NCBI GenBank assembly: GCA_949358305.1
Contig: OX442317.1
Coordinates: 16,250,491-16,310,490 of the forward strand
Origin: Strigamia acuminata
Taxonomy: Eukaryota > Arthropoda > Chilopoda > Geophilomorpha > Linotaeniidae
DNA: 60,000 bases
Reading direction: 5' to 3'
This document shows positions 11,031 through 22,300 of the stretch, piece by piece (positions within the stretch are counted from its first letter, which is position 1; each line of letters opens with the position of its first letter). The translations under genes and the position numbers were made by a program. The notes beneath the pieces are model-generated. The model was not told the origin of the DNA. It saw nothing but the letters and a program-made list of their open reading frames with translations, and searched no databases.

Positions 11031-11816
11031 GATTCGTCCAAGAAAGCGTGGGAAGCGCTCAGAGCGTCGTACCAGCCGACGACGCGCGCCCGAAAAGGAC
11101 GTTTGAGGCGAGAATTCCTCCAAATGAGGTTAATGGACAATGAGGAAATGATGTGCTTCTTAGCTCGGGTTGACAGAAAGGTTTTGGAACTGAAAAACGT
11201 TAAAGTTCTCCCGACAGATGAAGACATCGCATTTCAATACATGGATTTCCTCCCTGCACAGTATGAAACAGTGAAACAGATAATGTACCACTGGGAAGAT
11301 TTGGACTTCACTACGGTGAAAGTAAAAGAAAGGTTATTAGGAGAATATAATCGTTTATTCGAATCTTCGGACACTTATGGAATTGGTGGACATGAATCAG
11401 TTGACAATGCGGGTGCATTCTTTGGAAAAGGGCGATTTCAACGCGGCAAAAGCGGAAATCAGTCATTTACACCTCGGACTTGCTTTTCTTGCGGTGGTAC
11501 GGGACATTTCGCACGTGAATGCTTTACACCGCCTAAACAGCAAGCCAACGCGCAGAGCCAACGGGGTGGCACCTCTGCACAGCTCGCAAAAGGCGCTGCA
11601 AGAGGACGCGGTCGAGGAGGAAAGACCAAACAGGCGAATTTGGGACAAGTTGACATTTTTGATGAGCCATTGACAATGTTCTCAGTAGCAGTTCAACAGA
11701 CTGAAGAGGAAGTCACCTTGTCGCCACCATTGTCCTTAATGTCGCATTGTGATTTCGACCCGCAATGGTACATAGATACCGGGGCGACAGATCACTTTTC
11801 ATTTAATAGAAGTTAG
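11031..11816 (+). pseudogene. Copia element 3 gag-protease remnant ending in a stop
   Basis: Frame 3 begins inside the Gag domain (SKKAWEALRASYQ, YMDFLPAQYETV), lacking about 90 N-terminal residues by comparison with element 1. It continues through a CCHC knuckle (CFSCGGTGHFAREC, near 11480-11521) and an Arg/Gly-rich linker to the protease site IDTGATDHF (near 11770). A TAG at 11814-11816 interrupts the frame about 15 codons after the active site; the same frame continues open behind it. The surrounding bases are a short TTAG repeat, so slippage or point mutation is likely. Regulated read-through is less likely because the stop lies within the protease. Confidence 0.85.
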
Positions 11817-14800
11817 TTAGTGACTTTTAAGCCACTGTCCGGCTACAGTGTCCAGCAGGGGGAAGGGAAGTCTAAAATAGAGGGCATTGGCAACGTGTTG
11901 ATCACTTCCTGTTATGGGAACAGATTGCGAAAGATCACACTGCAGAATGTTTATTATGCGCCAAATTTTAAGAAAAATCTCTTGTCGCTGGGCCGGACAG
12001 ATGAAGCTGGCTTCACAACTTTTATTAAAAATGGAAAGTTGACCATGTTCAAAGACCGAATTAATGAGCCCTTCATTGTTGCAGATAGAACGAGTGACCG
12101 CATGTACAAGGTTAACTGCAAAATGGAGGCCAATATTGTGAACACAGCTGCACCTTCTGCGCAACAGAGTGCAGCTGTGGGTGAAAATTTGGTCAAAAAT
12201 GTTGTAAAAAGTGAAAGTGTCATTAATCCTTTACTAAAAACAGTAGATTTTAAGGCAGCTTTACTAAGCACATTGAGTAACGCAGGGAAACCTGTAATAA
12301 ATCAACCCGTGAGCGTAAATGCGCTAGCGAATGCGTCAAACAGCGAGAAAAGCGTTTTAAGCAAAAATAACGGGCAGAGTGATTTAAATGGGGGCAAAAT
12401 AGAGAAGATACAAGTGAAACCTCAGCCAATGGACATTTGGCACTCCAGGATGGGGCATTTTAATGCAACCGGGATTGCTAAAATGGAGGTTTCACCCGAC
12501 ATCTTCGGAGTTAAACTCTCCGATAAAGAACTTTCGCCTTGCGACGCGTGTTCGAAGGCAAAGAGCACTCGGACTAGTTTTCCCCCAATCCCAGGAATTT
12601 CCACAAAAGAAATATTGGAAGTAATCCACATGGATCTGTGGGGCCCTCAACCATTTAAATCTTTGGGTGGGGCCAGTTATTATTTAATAATCGTGGACGA
12701 TTATTCACGGTTCATGTGGGTAGAAATTATAAAGAACAAGGGGGATACATTCGAGCGTTTCAAACGATGGCAAACTGAAGTTGAGCGCAGCACCGGGAAA
12801 AGGGTCAAATGTATCAAAACAGACAACGATGGAGAGTTCGTCTCGAAAAAGTGGGATGATTATGCGGCTTCTATTGGGTTGAAGTGCATTAAAACAAACC
12901 CCTACTCCCCGGAAATGAATTCCGTGGCTGAGAGAGCCAACCGAACCATTGTTGGGGGAATTAGAGCAATGCTCTTTGAAAACAATTTTCCACGGGGTTT
13001 ATGGGCAGAATTGGCCGTGACTGTCGTCTACCTTAAAAATAGGTTCCCACATGCGAGTTTGGGTGGGAAAGCCCCTTATAATTTATTTTACAACAAGAAA
13101 TTGTCGCTGAGGCATTTAAGATGTATCGGTTCGAAAGTTTACGTGCACATTCCTTCGCAAACAAGGAGAAGCAAGTTGGAAGAAAGGGCATGGCCCGGGG
13201 CCCTGGTCGGTTACGCGGTTAGAACGCGCGGGTATCGTATCTGGGACCCCAAATCCAACCAAGTTATCGCTTCTAAACACGTTAAAATTAATGAAAATGT
13301 CTTTTGGCACGAATCGGTGCAATTAAGGTCGATTTCATCTGAACCAAATTTTGTGGGATCGTCATGGGATGACGAGTCAGATGATGAAGTTATTCCTGCT
13401 GTCCAACAGCAATTAACTCAACAGGCGCCCCCTGTTCTAAAAGCGGTGGCTCCTATTCCTCCTCCGCTGCCTAAAGCAGCAATTCCAGCCCCTGTGCCTC
13501 AACAAAAGGTTCCCGACCCCCAATTAATTCAGCAAGTTGTACAGCCTGAAATTGGTGATGATTTGTTAGCCGCAGAGGCTGTGGGTGGGGATGAAGAGGA
13601 GGAAGAGATACAAGTTCATAATGAGGATACCCTTACAGTGCCCCCATTACCGAGAAGGAATCCACCACGGGGTGATGGAGTGAAGGGGGACACAGTGGCA
13701 CACCCAAAATTGAAAGTATTGGATATGTCTAAATGGGAAAGAATTACAACCGTCAGAAAAGGTGGTGAAACAGCGGGAAAAGTCGATGTACTGTACATTT
13801 CACCCCTTAGAGACAGAATCCGCAGTCGGATTGACGTTGTACGTTGGTGCAACGAAGAAGGGTATTTGTACGACGGGGGATTGTTTGATTTCAAGACAGC
13901 TGATCAAACCATTGGGTTTGCTGGTCATGCATCCGTCGAACCGGACACCTTCGAAGAAGCTATGTCCGACCCGAACAATTCCGACTGGCAGGGTGCCATG
14001 GACGACGAAATTGATATCTTTAACGAGAGGAAGGTTTACGAGGAAGTCGATGAGACTGAGGGAACGAATTTGTTAGGAACAAAATGGATCTATAAGATCA
14101 AGCGTGACCATACCGGGGTAATTAAACGTTATAGAGCGCGTTTAGTTGCGCAAGGTTTTGGGCAGAAAGAGGGAGTTGATTTTACTGAGATATTTTCTCC
14201 AGTGGTCAATTTTGTCCTCGTACTGATATTCTTTTGTTCCCTTGTGGTCCTGCAAGGCTGGCGAGATACACATCTCGATATCAAGTCTGCGTACTTGTAC
14301 GGAGATCTTGATGTGCCACAATACATTAAAATCCCGAAGGGCTTCCGAACCGAGAAGAACCGACATAAATGTTGGCGACTAATTAAGTCCCTGTATGGCT
14401 TACACCAGTCAGGCAGGATGTGGTATTTCAAGCTCCACGAACGACTACTAGAAATTGGGTTCACTCCAGTCTTAGGACTAAACTGCGTATATAACTACGG
14501 CTCAGATGCCGTCCTTTTGTTTTACGTGGACGACATTGTTTTGTTTAGTCGTGATGCTTTCGTTGAACAATGCATTATCGAGTGGATTCAAGAGAGCTTT
14601 GAAATTGTTAACCTTGGACCGGTGACTTTACTATTGGGGATTCATTTTGAGAGGAAAAATGGGGACATTTTTGTACACCAAAAGAGTTACATTGCGAAAT
14701 TAGTTAAGAAATATGACATCGACCCGTGTCACAAAATTAAGATCCCAGTTACTGTTGGCACCATGATTCAGAAGGTGAAAACAGGTGAGCAAATTAACTC

Positions 14801-15477
14801 GACGTTCCCATACAGGTCCCTAGTGGGAAGTTTGCTTTTCATCGCAAACCGGACACGCCCAGATATCCTCTTCAGCGTCATTGTGTTATCTCAATACAAT
14901 GAGACCCACTCTAATAGGCATGTTAAAATGCTCATACAGGTGTTAAGATATCTGGCGAATACCCCCGATTATGTAATCAACTTAGCAAATTGCAAGAATA
15001 ACAATTTAACGGTTTACACCGACGCGTCCTTTGCTTTGGACCAAGACAGCAGAAGAAGCTTTGGTGGTCACAGTTTATTTGGGAGGGGTTCCGATTTCAT
15101 GGAATTGTCGAAAGCAATCCATGACTTCTTTGAGTATCATGGAGAGCGAGTTTCTCGCGGTTGTCGATGGCGTGAGAGAAGTGATATGGCTAGAACGTTT
15201 ATACGACGCCGATATCATCTTGTGTTTCGACCGTAACGTCCCTTGCGTCTACGCCGACAGCATGCCGGCAATCAACTATGCGAAGAATAAAATAGAAAAC
15301 CGTGCAAATAAACATATAGATGTTAAATTGCATTTTCTCCGCGATTGGTTTGAGAAAGGCGTGTTTACTATTAAGCATGTACCTGGCGAATTAAATATCG
15401 CGGATTTGATGACAAAGTGGTTGCCGCGTAACAGATTATGTAAGCTCTGCGAGCATATTTTCGTGATTGTCAAATAG
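11817..15477 (+). pseudogene. Copia element 3 pol, frameshifted in RNase H
   Basis: Continuing the frame past the TAG, the sequence encodes GAG-pre-integrase (IWHSRMGHF), integrase (HMDLWGPQ, IKTDNDGEF, NSVAERANR), a Pro/Gln-rich and acidic linker, RT (GTKWIYKIK, RARLVAQGF, LYGLHQSGRMWY, FYVDDIVLF near 14525) and the start of RNase H (YTDASFALDQD near 15020). Around 15071-15078 the homology moves by one base to another frame (GGVPISWNCRKQ, IMESEFLAV, NKHIDVKLHFLRDW), which ends normally at 15477. One base was probably lost. Apart from the two lesions the pol domains looked for are present. Confidence 0.88.
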
Positions 15478-15483
15478 TTGCGC

Positions 15484-15492
15484 AAAGGGGGA
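15484..15492 (+). promoter_or_regulatory. Polypurine tract of element 3
   Basis: AAAGGGGGA directly before the presumed LTR start TGTTAG at 15495. Confidence 0.7.
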
Positions 15493-15494
15493 TT

Positions 15495-15953
15495 TGTTAG
15501 TTTATGCCCAACTGTTTGTGATATATTAGTTACATGTTTCCGGATAAATGTAACATGCGTATCATTGTGATTCTGTGCCTGTGTTATATTGATTGATATT
15601 GACTTTTAACCCCCTTTCTACTGTGCTAAGTATCCCAATCAATATATTTTTGTTAGCAATGATATGCTCACATGTCAACTGCTCAAATGAGCATTTATCT
15701 TTTAGTTTCTCCATTGCTTTTGAGCCTTTTATCGATTGTTTATGTCGTTTGCATTATTCTTTATGTAAAGGACAAATCATTACTTGTTAAACAATGATTT
15801 GTTCTACCATTAGTTTTGTACACGTTTTGGAGAGCAGCTAGCCTCAAAACATACCCGTTGATATTATTCTCACATGAATAAAGATGGCGGCGCACGTATG
15901 CGAGTTCCCGCATCCATAGAATTCAAGTCTCAGCTCTCTTCTTTTGATGTCCA
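15495..15953 (+). repeat. 3' LTR of element 3 (right end uncertain)
   Basis: Starts TGTTAGTTTATGCCC after the purine tract and contains an AATAAA near 15877 in sense orientation. The right end is a CA at either 15925 or 15953; no second LTR is in the window to decide. Confidence 0.6.
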
Positions 15954-16420
15954 GCGCCTCCAAATCGCATCAGATACCAGGTGATCGGTGTTGGTGGATT
16001 CAAACTAGGATCGGTTGGTCCATGATCACTTGGAGTCTGTGATCTAGAACTAGAATGCTCTGACGGGTCTCGTTGTGTATTCACAAAATCTAAAACTTCA
16101 GTCAACGTTTGAAATTGACTTGGATTCAAACAATAATCGCGACAAATCAAAAGTCCAGCCGGACCTAAATGCGATCCATCAAGAGGAAGATTCACTTCAA
16201 CTACGGAGGTTGGATCAGTTACTACTAAATTAGGGTCGATAATGGCGACTGGATCAGTCGATTCAGTTGAAACATTGTTATCGACCACGTGGTTTTCCAC
16301 AACATTCACTATTTCCGTTCCCTCTGGAACGGGTACAAATCCGGTTAAATTAATTCCGCCGGTTAAACACGTTGTTCTTTCCTTACCACGGGTATTCATC
16401 GAATGCTGGTTACTAGTCAT
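15923..16420 (-). CDS. Hypothetical protein, possibly a truncated Gag
   Basis: 165-codon open frame with a good ATG but no domain I recognise. The protein is hydrophilic, rich in Thr, Ser, Val and Pro, with an acidic middle and a Ser/Pro-rich segment (SSRSQTPSDHGPTDPS), and ends in a basic GHQKKRAET. The last 1-10 codons may lie inside the LTR of element 3, so the original gene may have been cut by that insertion. The composition resembles the N-terminal part of a Gag, but a chance ORF cannot be excluded. Confidence 0.35.
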   Translation of the reverse strand: MTSNQHSMNTRGKERTTCLTGGINLTGFVPVPEGTEIVNVVENHVVDNNVSTESTDPVAIIDPNLVVTDPTSVVEVNLPLDGSHLGPAGLLICRDYCLNPSQFQTLTEVLDFVNTQRDPSEHSSSRSQTPSDHGPTDPSLNPPTPITWYLMRFGGAGHQKKRAET

Positions 16421-16430
16421 CTTTAATTGA

Positions 16431-17884
16431 AATCGAAAATTCCAAATTCACAAAATTAACGAAGAAGTCACAAGCGATCTGGAGGGTTGCAAACGAAGCA
16501 ATGGTTTCACTGGATCGTTTTGGGGTTCAAGTACCTCCGTAAACCTCTCTGATTGGTCGAACTTCAAACGTTAGTCTCACGAGATTTTAATCTCGTCTGT
16601 GATTGATGGATTTCACCTTTTTCGCGGACCCATGATTTAGTCAGATTTCTGAATTATGACGTAGTCATAAAATAAAATGGATGATTATCCAATTTTACAA
16701 AAACAAGCATTACTTATTTTCGCAATAAAATCTTACTTATCGACAATTTGAATTTTTGCTAAAATTCCGTATGACAAAGCGCATGAAAAACCTTTCGATT
16801 TCTACGGCTTTGCTGTAAAGCTTTGGTTGCCAAGCAACACAACAACGAGAATTTCTTCGCCAACATTCGAATGAACTTTTCACTCGTAGAATTTGATTTT
16901 AATGTCTTAAAATCCTAATTTTTTTTGACCGAACATTTTAAATATAAAATCAAGTATGTAAGCGAATTAAACTCTTTGAAATAAAATATTAATTTTAATT
17001 CCTTCGAAAATGTTAATTTTCTTGTATTTTATTCACGTGAACTAAGTTAGTTTTTTAACTTGAAATCTCAAGTAGTGTATAGTTATTAATTAAAATAAAC
17101 AGACTACAAATACCTGTTGGAATTCATTTAGAATTCCCGATAAAACTTTGAACTTTTCGTATTAGGCCCAACCACGTGGTTTCTCGAATCGACGACGGCG
17201 AATCGACGTATCACGGGCGGACGTAACAACGACAAGTTCGGGCAAGATTTTCCAATTCTCGTGGTCGGGTCATTAGGCCTGACCACGCGGTGGGAAATTA
17301 TTATTTTTTAAAACATACAATTTCTTCGGCGGAAAATCGGAAATGCAAATGAATTACATTTATTATTTTGTGAAACACTTAAAACAAAGTAAAATAAAAT
17401 ATTAGACACAAAAATAAATTTCGTTCGAAACTTATTTTTACACACAAAAACCACTGTAAAAGTTATATTTATTCGAATTCACGATAGACACACAAACTTA
17501 AAATATTTTATTTAAAATTTGGACAGCCTATCTCGGTAGAACCTCCACTTGTGACGATTCTACTTTTGGCTGAATAATTAGCCATTACAAGGGATAAATC
17601 GGTTTAAACAAGACATTTCTACAACTAGAAATAACCTAACCGAGATAAGCTACGGAAGTCTGTACAACGTGAATATGTGACCAAAATAATAACTTACGAT
17701 TTTCGTGTGATTCAAATACATGTTTATTAACATTACAACTGGGTTGAGGTTCTGGGTAAGTGTAACGGCGGCTACACTGGTTGAGGATCCGGGCGATGCT
17801 GTTCGAGTGGTGCGGCTGACTTTGCGGCATCGTCACAGTTAGCGCTACGGAAACGCATTCGGTCCCGCAGCTAGGATATCTATT
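16431..17884. other. AT-rich intergenic DNA
   Basis: No credible gene. Two short related segments, TTAGGCCCAACCACGTGG (about 17163) and TTAGGCCTGACCACGCGG (about 17273), are the only repeats noted. Confidence 0.5.
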
Positions 17885-17992
17885 AATACGAAGAATCCTT
17901 CGTATTTGGTCGGGAATATTCATTAGAATATTCCGTATTCAAATCAACAAAACATTATTATTAGTGTAATATAACAAATGAATTGTTATATT
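17885..17992. other. Three consecutive perfect hairpins
   Basis: AATACGAAG/CTTCGTATT with loop AATC (17885-17906), GGAATATTC/GAATATTCC with loop ATTA (17913-17934) and AATATAAC/GTTATATT with a 9-base loop (17968-17992). They lie just left of, and overlapping, the candidate gypsy LTR start. Confidence 0.75.
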
Positions 17993-19113
17993 GTTATTCT
18001 ATGGGCGGGGACAGTCACGACAGTCGAGGGAACCATCGCGGGAGTTGTTGAGGCTCCATCCGCCAGCATGCCTTACGACGACAAGATCCAGTGATCAGGC
18101 GCCGGGTATTTGTTTTCTGCGTTAAGTCGCTTTCAGTGGTACCAACCACTGGGTAAACAGTTCCTGGGGGACTACCAGATCGGCATTACCAATACCCGAG
18201 TGTTTGTTTAGCGCAAGGTATGAATGCAATTGCTCACGGGCCACCAACCCGGTGTGTCGCCTATGAATAGGCCTTTTACCGACTTCAGGCAAGTCTTGCC
18301 TACTTAACGGAAGGGCCAATGCACTGCATCGGAACCCTGGGAATACAGTTTGCCCATATTTGTTAAACGGGTTTGACTTCCCGTATATGTGCTCTGGCAG
18401 AGCATCTGACCTATGATCGGAGAATCGCGCAAATAGATGCGACTATCACCGATCATATAATTTGACATTTGTTTAACGGGTTAGTCATTCCCGTGCATGA
18501 GCGATATACTAAGCCACCGTACGAAATCTAACTGTCCCTTGGAACAGCAAGCTAGCGCTACGGGGCCATTTCATGTGTGAAACATGTCTACTGGAGTTAG
18601 CCTTCCCAGATGGGCCCTACAACAAGCAATAACGTGATAGTAATAATACATATCCATTGAGAGCTGAGGAGGCCCGATGTGTCGTGAGAGAAAGTGAGAT
18701 CATACGATAACAACAATGCAATACAACAATATTCATTCAAGCCAAGGGGGTCGCGCTGGTGAAAACCAGAGCTTATATAGTTCTAGAGAACAATCAGATT
18801 AGCGACAGCCAATCAGACGTCAGAATCCATGGATTCGTGGATCACTAGTCCGGACCTAATATTGAACTGGGTCCAGAAGAGTCCTATTGGTCCTCTTCAA
18901 AAGGTAAGTATAACAGGATACTGATTCGATAGAATCAATATCCCAAGTAAATAATACTTTGTGGAGTCTAGTAAAATACTGTATATTTTATTCGCAACGT
19001 TTATATTAATTCTTTAATATAACTCGTAACCTTATCGAGTTTAAACTGCGCGCGTTAAATAAACAGCGCCATCTAGTGTGAACATTGGATAATACGGTTT
19101 TATAACCGTCACA
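17965..19113 (+). repeat. Candidate 5' LTR of the gypsy element
   Basis: The stretch from TGTAATATAAC to GTCACA has TG...CA ends, contains a TATATAG motif at about 18774 and lies upstream of the gag-pol frame. It also holds two similar segments with AACGGGTT (about 18361 and 18472). I could not identify a convincing primer site after 19113 and no 3' LTR is present, so this is only a candidate. Confidence 0.3.
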
Positions 19114-19389
19114 AGTTGCCACAGTGGGCACGGCAGCGAGCTGCGGGTCGTGTTAGGTGTTACCTGGACGAGAATTGGGAGGAAAGACGGTCGGCGATTT
19201 CGTTTTTAGAAGGCGAGTCACGCGGCGGCAGAGAGGCCGGCTGGAGAGTTGCGGCCACGAGGACGTGCCACACGGTTCAGACGGCGACGTGTTGCGGTTT
19301 GCGTCTGGTGTGTCGAGTGAAGACGGCACGAAGAGCGGTTGCTCGAATCGACTTTTGGAAGGAAAGCCGCGTGGCGAAGCCTAGTTCGA

Positions 19390-22300
19390 ATGGCGCAGGC
19401 GGCGCAGCCAATGTTGGGAAACCTCCCAACGTTCAAGGGGACGACCTGGCAGGAGTGGTTGACATGGAAGGAAACTTTTGTGTTGTTTGTGTCGCTTAAT
19501 AGTGTTGATAAAGATAAGCAAGTAGCTTTACTTTTGACATCTGTAGGAACCCCCATGTATGACAAAATTAAGCGGTTGGTACACCCAAAGGAGGTGGCAA
19601 ACATGGATTTGGACGTGTTAATTGCAGCAGTGGATCTGCACTTCAAGACCGTCGACACTCCCTATATGGCACGTCAACGTTTTGGGGCGAAAAAGAGAAA
19701 GCCAGGCGAGTCAGTGGACACATATATAGCGGATTTACGAGTGATGGCACAGCGGTGCAACTTCCTGACGAAAGACGAGATGGACAATGCGATTGTAGAA
19801 CAAGTGGTCCGCGGAGCCAAAAATCCGGTTTTGGTACAGGAAATCCTTTTAAATATGCCTTTGTCAGTCCTCGAGGTCACTAAAAGGGCGGTGGCCCACG
19901 AGATGGCCCATATGGCAGCTGAGGGGAAAGAAGAGGCCCTGCCAGTGGTTGAATCCGACAGCACCCCGTCGACGTCTGCAGCGGTACTGCAGACCTCTGC
20001 GGATTTTCGGCGAGGTGGCCAGCGAGGGCGTGGGCGAGCGTTCGTGCCGCAAAGACCGGCGGGTTCACCAGCAGCGGTGGGCGGACGAGGCAGCGGTTTC
20101 CAGCGACCTTGGCACGGGCGCCAAGAGTCAACGAGAACACAGGCGGGCCGACTTTTCAAGCGCGACGGCACACCGGTACAGTGTTTTCGGTGCGGGGGGC
20201 CGCACTTCGTCAAAGATTGCCCATACGACCCGCTTTTCGGACCATCAGGTGCACCATTGCCGAGGACAACTGGCAGGCTTCGAGGAGATTGGGTCAGGAG
20301 GACTGGCGAGGCGGACCAAGGCTGCGCGATGCCCTCATTTCCAACGGATGTTGATGGCGCAAGCGCAGGCGGCGCTCCCGAAGAAAACTGGCGCCAACGT
20401 CGTGTTCCCGTCAACACCTTGCAGGAACAAGAGGAGGAGGACTTTGCGCTGTTTCAGTTAAAGAGTTCGAGAAGGCGCCCGCCGCCCTTGATGGTGCATG
20501 CACAGTTGAACACGTTGGATTTTGATTTGTTGTTGGACACCGGAAGCGAGTTATCTATATTAAACGTGAATGACTGTAACATGTTGCTGTCAAGAGGTCT
20601 GATTGCCATGCAGGACATTAGAGTGACCACTACCAGATTGTACGCTTATCAAAGGCAACCTGTGGAGGTGTTGGGAGAAGTGCAAGTTCACCTACTTATC
20701 GCAGGAAAGCTAAAGTTTGTAAAGTTTATAATTGTTGGGAAATTGGGTCCCAGTTTGGTGGGGCGCGATCTGGTCTCATTGTTTGGATGGCAAACCATCT
20801 CCAACGCCCTGATGCCAAATGTTTACGGGACAGCTCGAGGACAGTTACGGGACAATGTTGGAGAGTCAAGGGGTGATTTGGTGGGGCAGTTGACCACCGG
20901 CCGACCCGGGAGCCAGACGGACCCCAGATTAAAGGCGTTGTTGGGGCGGTACCAGGGAGTTTTCAAGAAAGGCTTGGGCACTGACGCAGTACCAAAGTTT
21001 TTTAAACCTAGACCGGTCCCGCTGCCCCTGAGGCCGGCCGTGGCGAAGGAAATCGACCGTTTGGTCGCCGAGGGAGTTTTCCGACCCATACAGTTTGCAG
21101 AGTGGGCCACACCGTTGGTGACGGTGGTGAAGAAGGACGGGAGTGTCCGGCTCTGCGGTGATTACCGCTCGACGGTCAACGCCAGTCTTCAGCCCGACCC
21201 CTACCCCTTACCAAAGATTTCTGAGTTGCTCGCATCGATTGGACGAGCTAGTTTCTTTAGTTTGCTGGATATGCGACACGCTTACCAACAGATCCCGTTG
21301 TCGACCCGGTCGGCAGAGATAGCCGCGGTCAACACGGAGAAGGGCGTGATGGCAGTGACCCGCCTGCCATTTGGGACTATGCCATCAGCGGGAAGGTTTC
21401 AACGTATAATCGTGATGGTTTTAGATGGTATAGTCCGGATCTTCATTTATTTAGACGACATTTTAATAGCCACCTGGACGCTTGAAGAGCATTTTGAAGT
21501 TTTGGAGGAAGTTTTCAAGCGATTGGCGTCCAAGGGCTTACGACTCGCCTTGGAGAAGTGTTTATTTTGTAAACTTAAATTAGACTTTCTAGGATTCACA
21601 GTGAGCGAGAGAGGAGTCCAACCTATAACATCGAAGATTGAGGCCGTGGTCGCTATCCTGCCCCCGGCCGACGTGAAACAACTCCGTACTTTCCTGGGAA
21701 TGGTCGCCTTTTATGCAGTTTTTGTGCACAAGTTGGCAGATTTCGCAGCACCATTGTATGAGTTGCTGTGCACGAATGCCATTTGGAGTTGGAACCGTCG
21801 TAGGCAGGAGGCCTTCGACGCCATCAAGAGGGCATTAACCACCGCCCTGATTTTGACGTTTTATGATTTGGTGCGTCCGTTGTCCATCGCGACTGATGCG
21901 TCGCCTTTCGGAGTGGGAGCGGTGCTGGCCCATATTGGACAGAACGATCAGGAGTTGTCGGTTGCTTACGCTTCCCGTTCCTTGACGAAGGCGGAAATAA
22001 ACTACGCACAGATAGACAAGGAGGCCCTCGCCGTGGTGTTCGCGGTGAAAAAGTTTCACGTTTACCTAATGGGAAGGGCTTTTGTTATATTTACAGATCA
22101 CAAGCCGCTGTTGGGCATTTTGGGCCCAGATCGTCCCATCCCATTGGTAATAAGCCTGCGAATGCTGGGCTGGGCATTGATGCTGGCCGCGTATGAGTAC
22201 CGACTTGTCTATAGGAGAGGAGAACAGAACCAGAATGCTGACACCCTCAGTCGTTTTCCGGTGGAGGTGGCACGCGAGGAGGCGGAGGAATGGCCTTTAT

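Larger units (their letters stand above)
11031..15953 (+). mobile_element. Copia element 3, 5' part displaced, decayed
   Basis: Plus-strand Ty1/copia element beginning in mid-gag at the edge of element 1 and running through protease, integrase, RT and RNase H to a purine tract (15484-15492) and a 3' LTR. Its 5' LTR and gag start should lie left of the window if element 1 inserted into it. An in-frame TAG in the protease and a frameshift in RNase H show it is dead, so it is the oldest layer of the nest. Confidence 0.8.
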
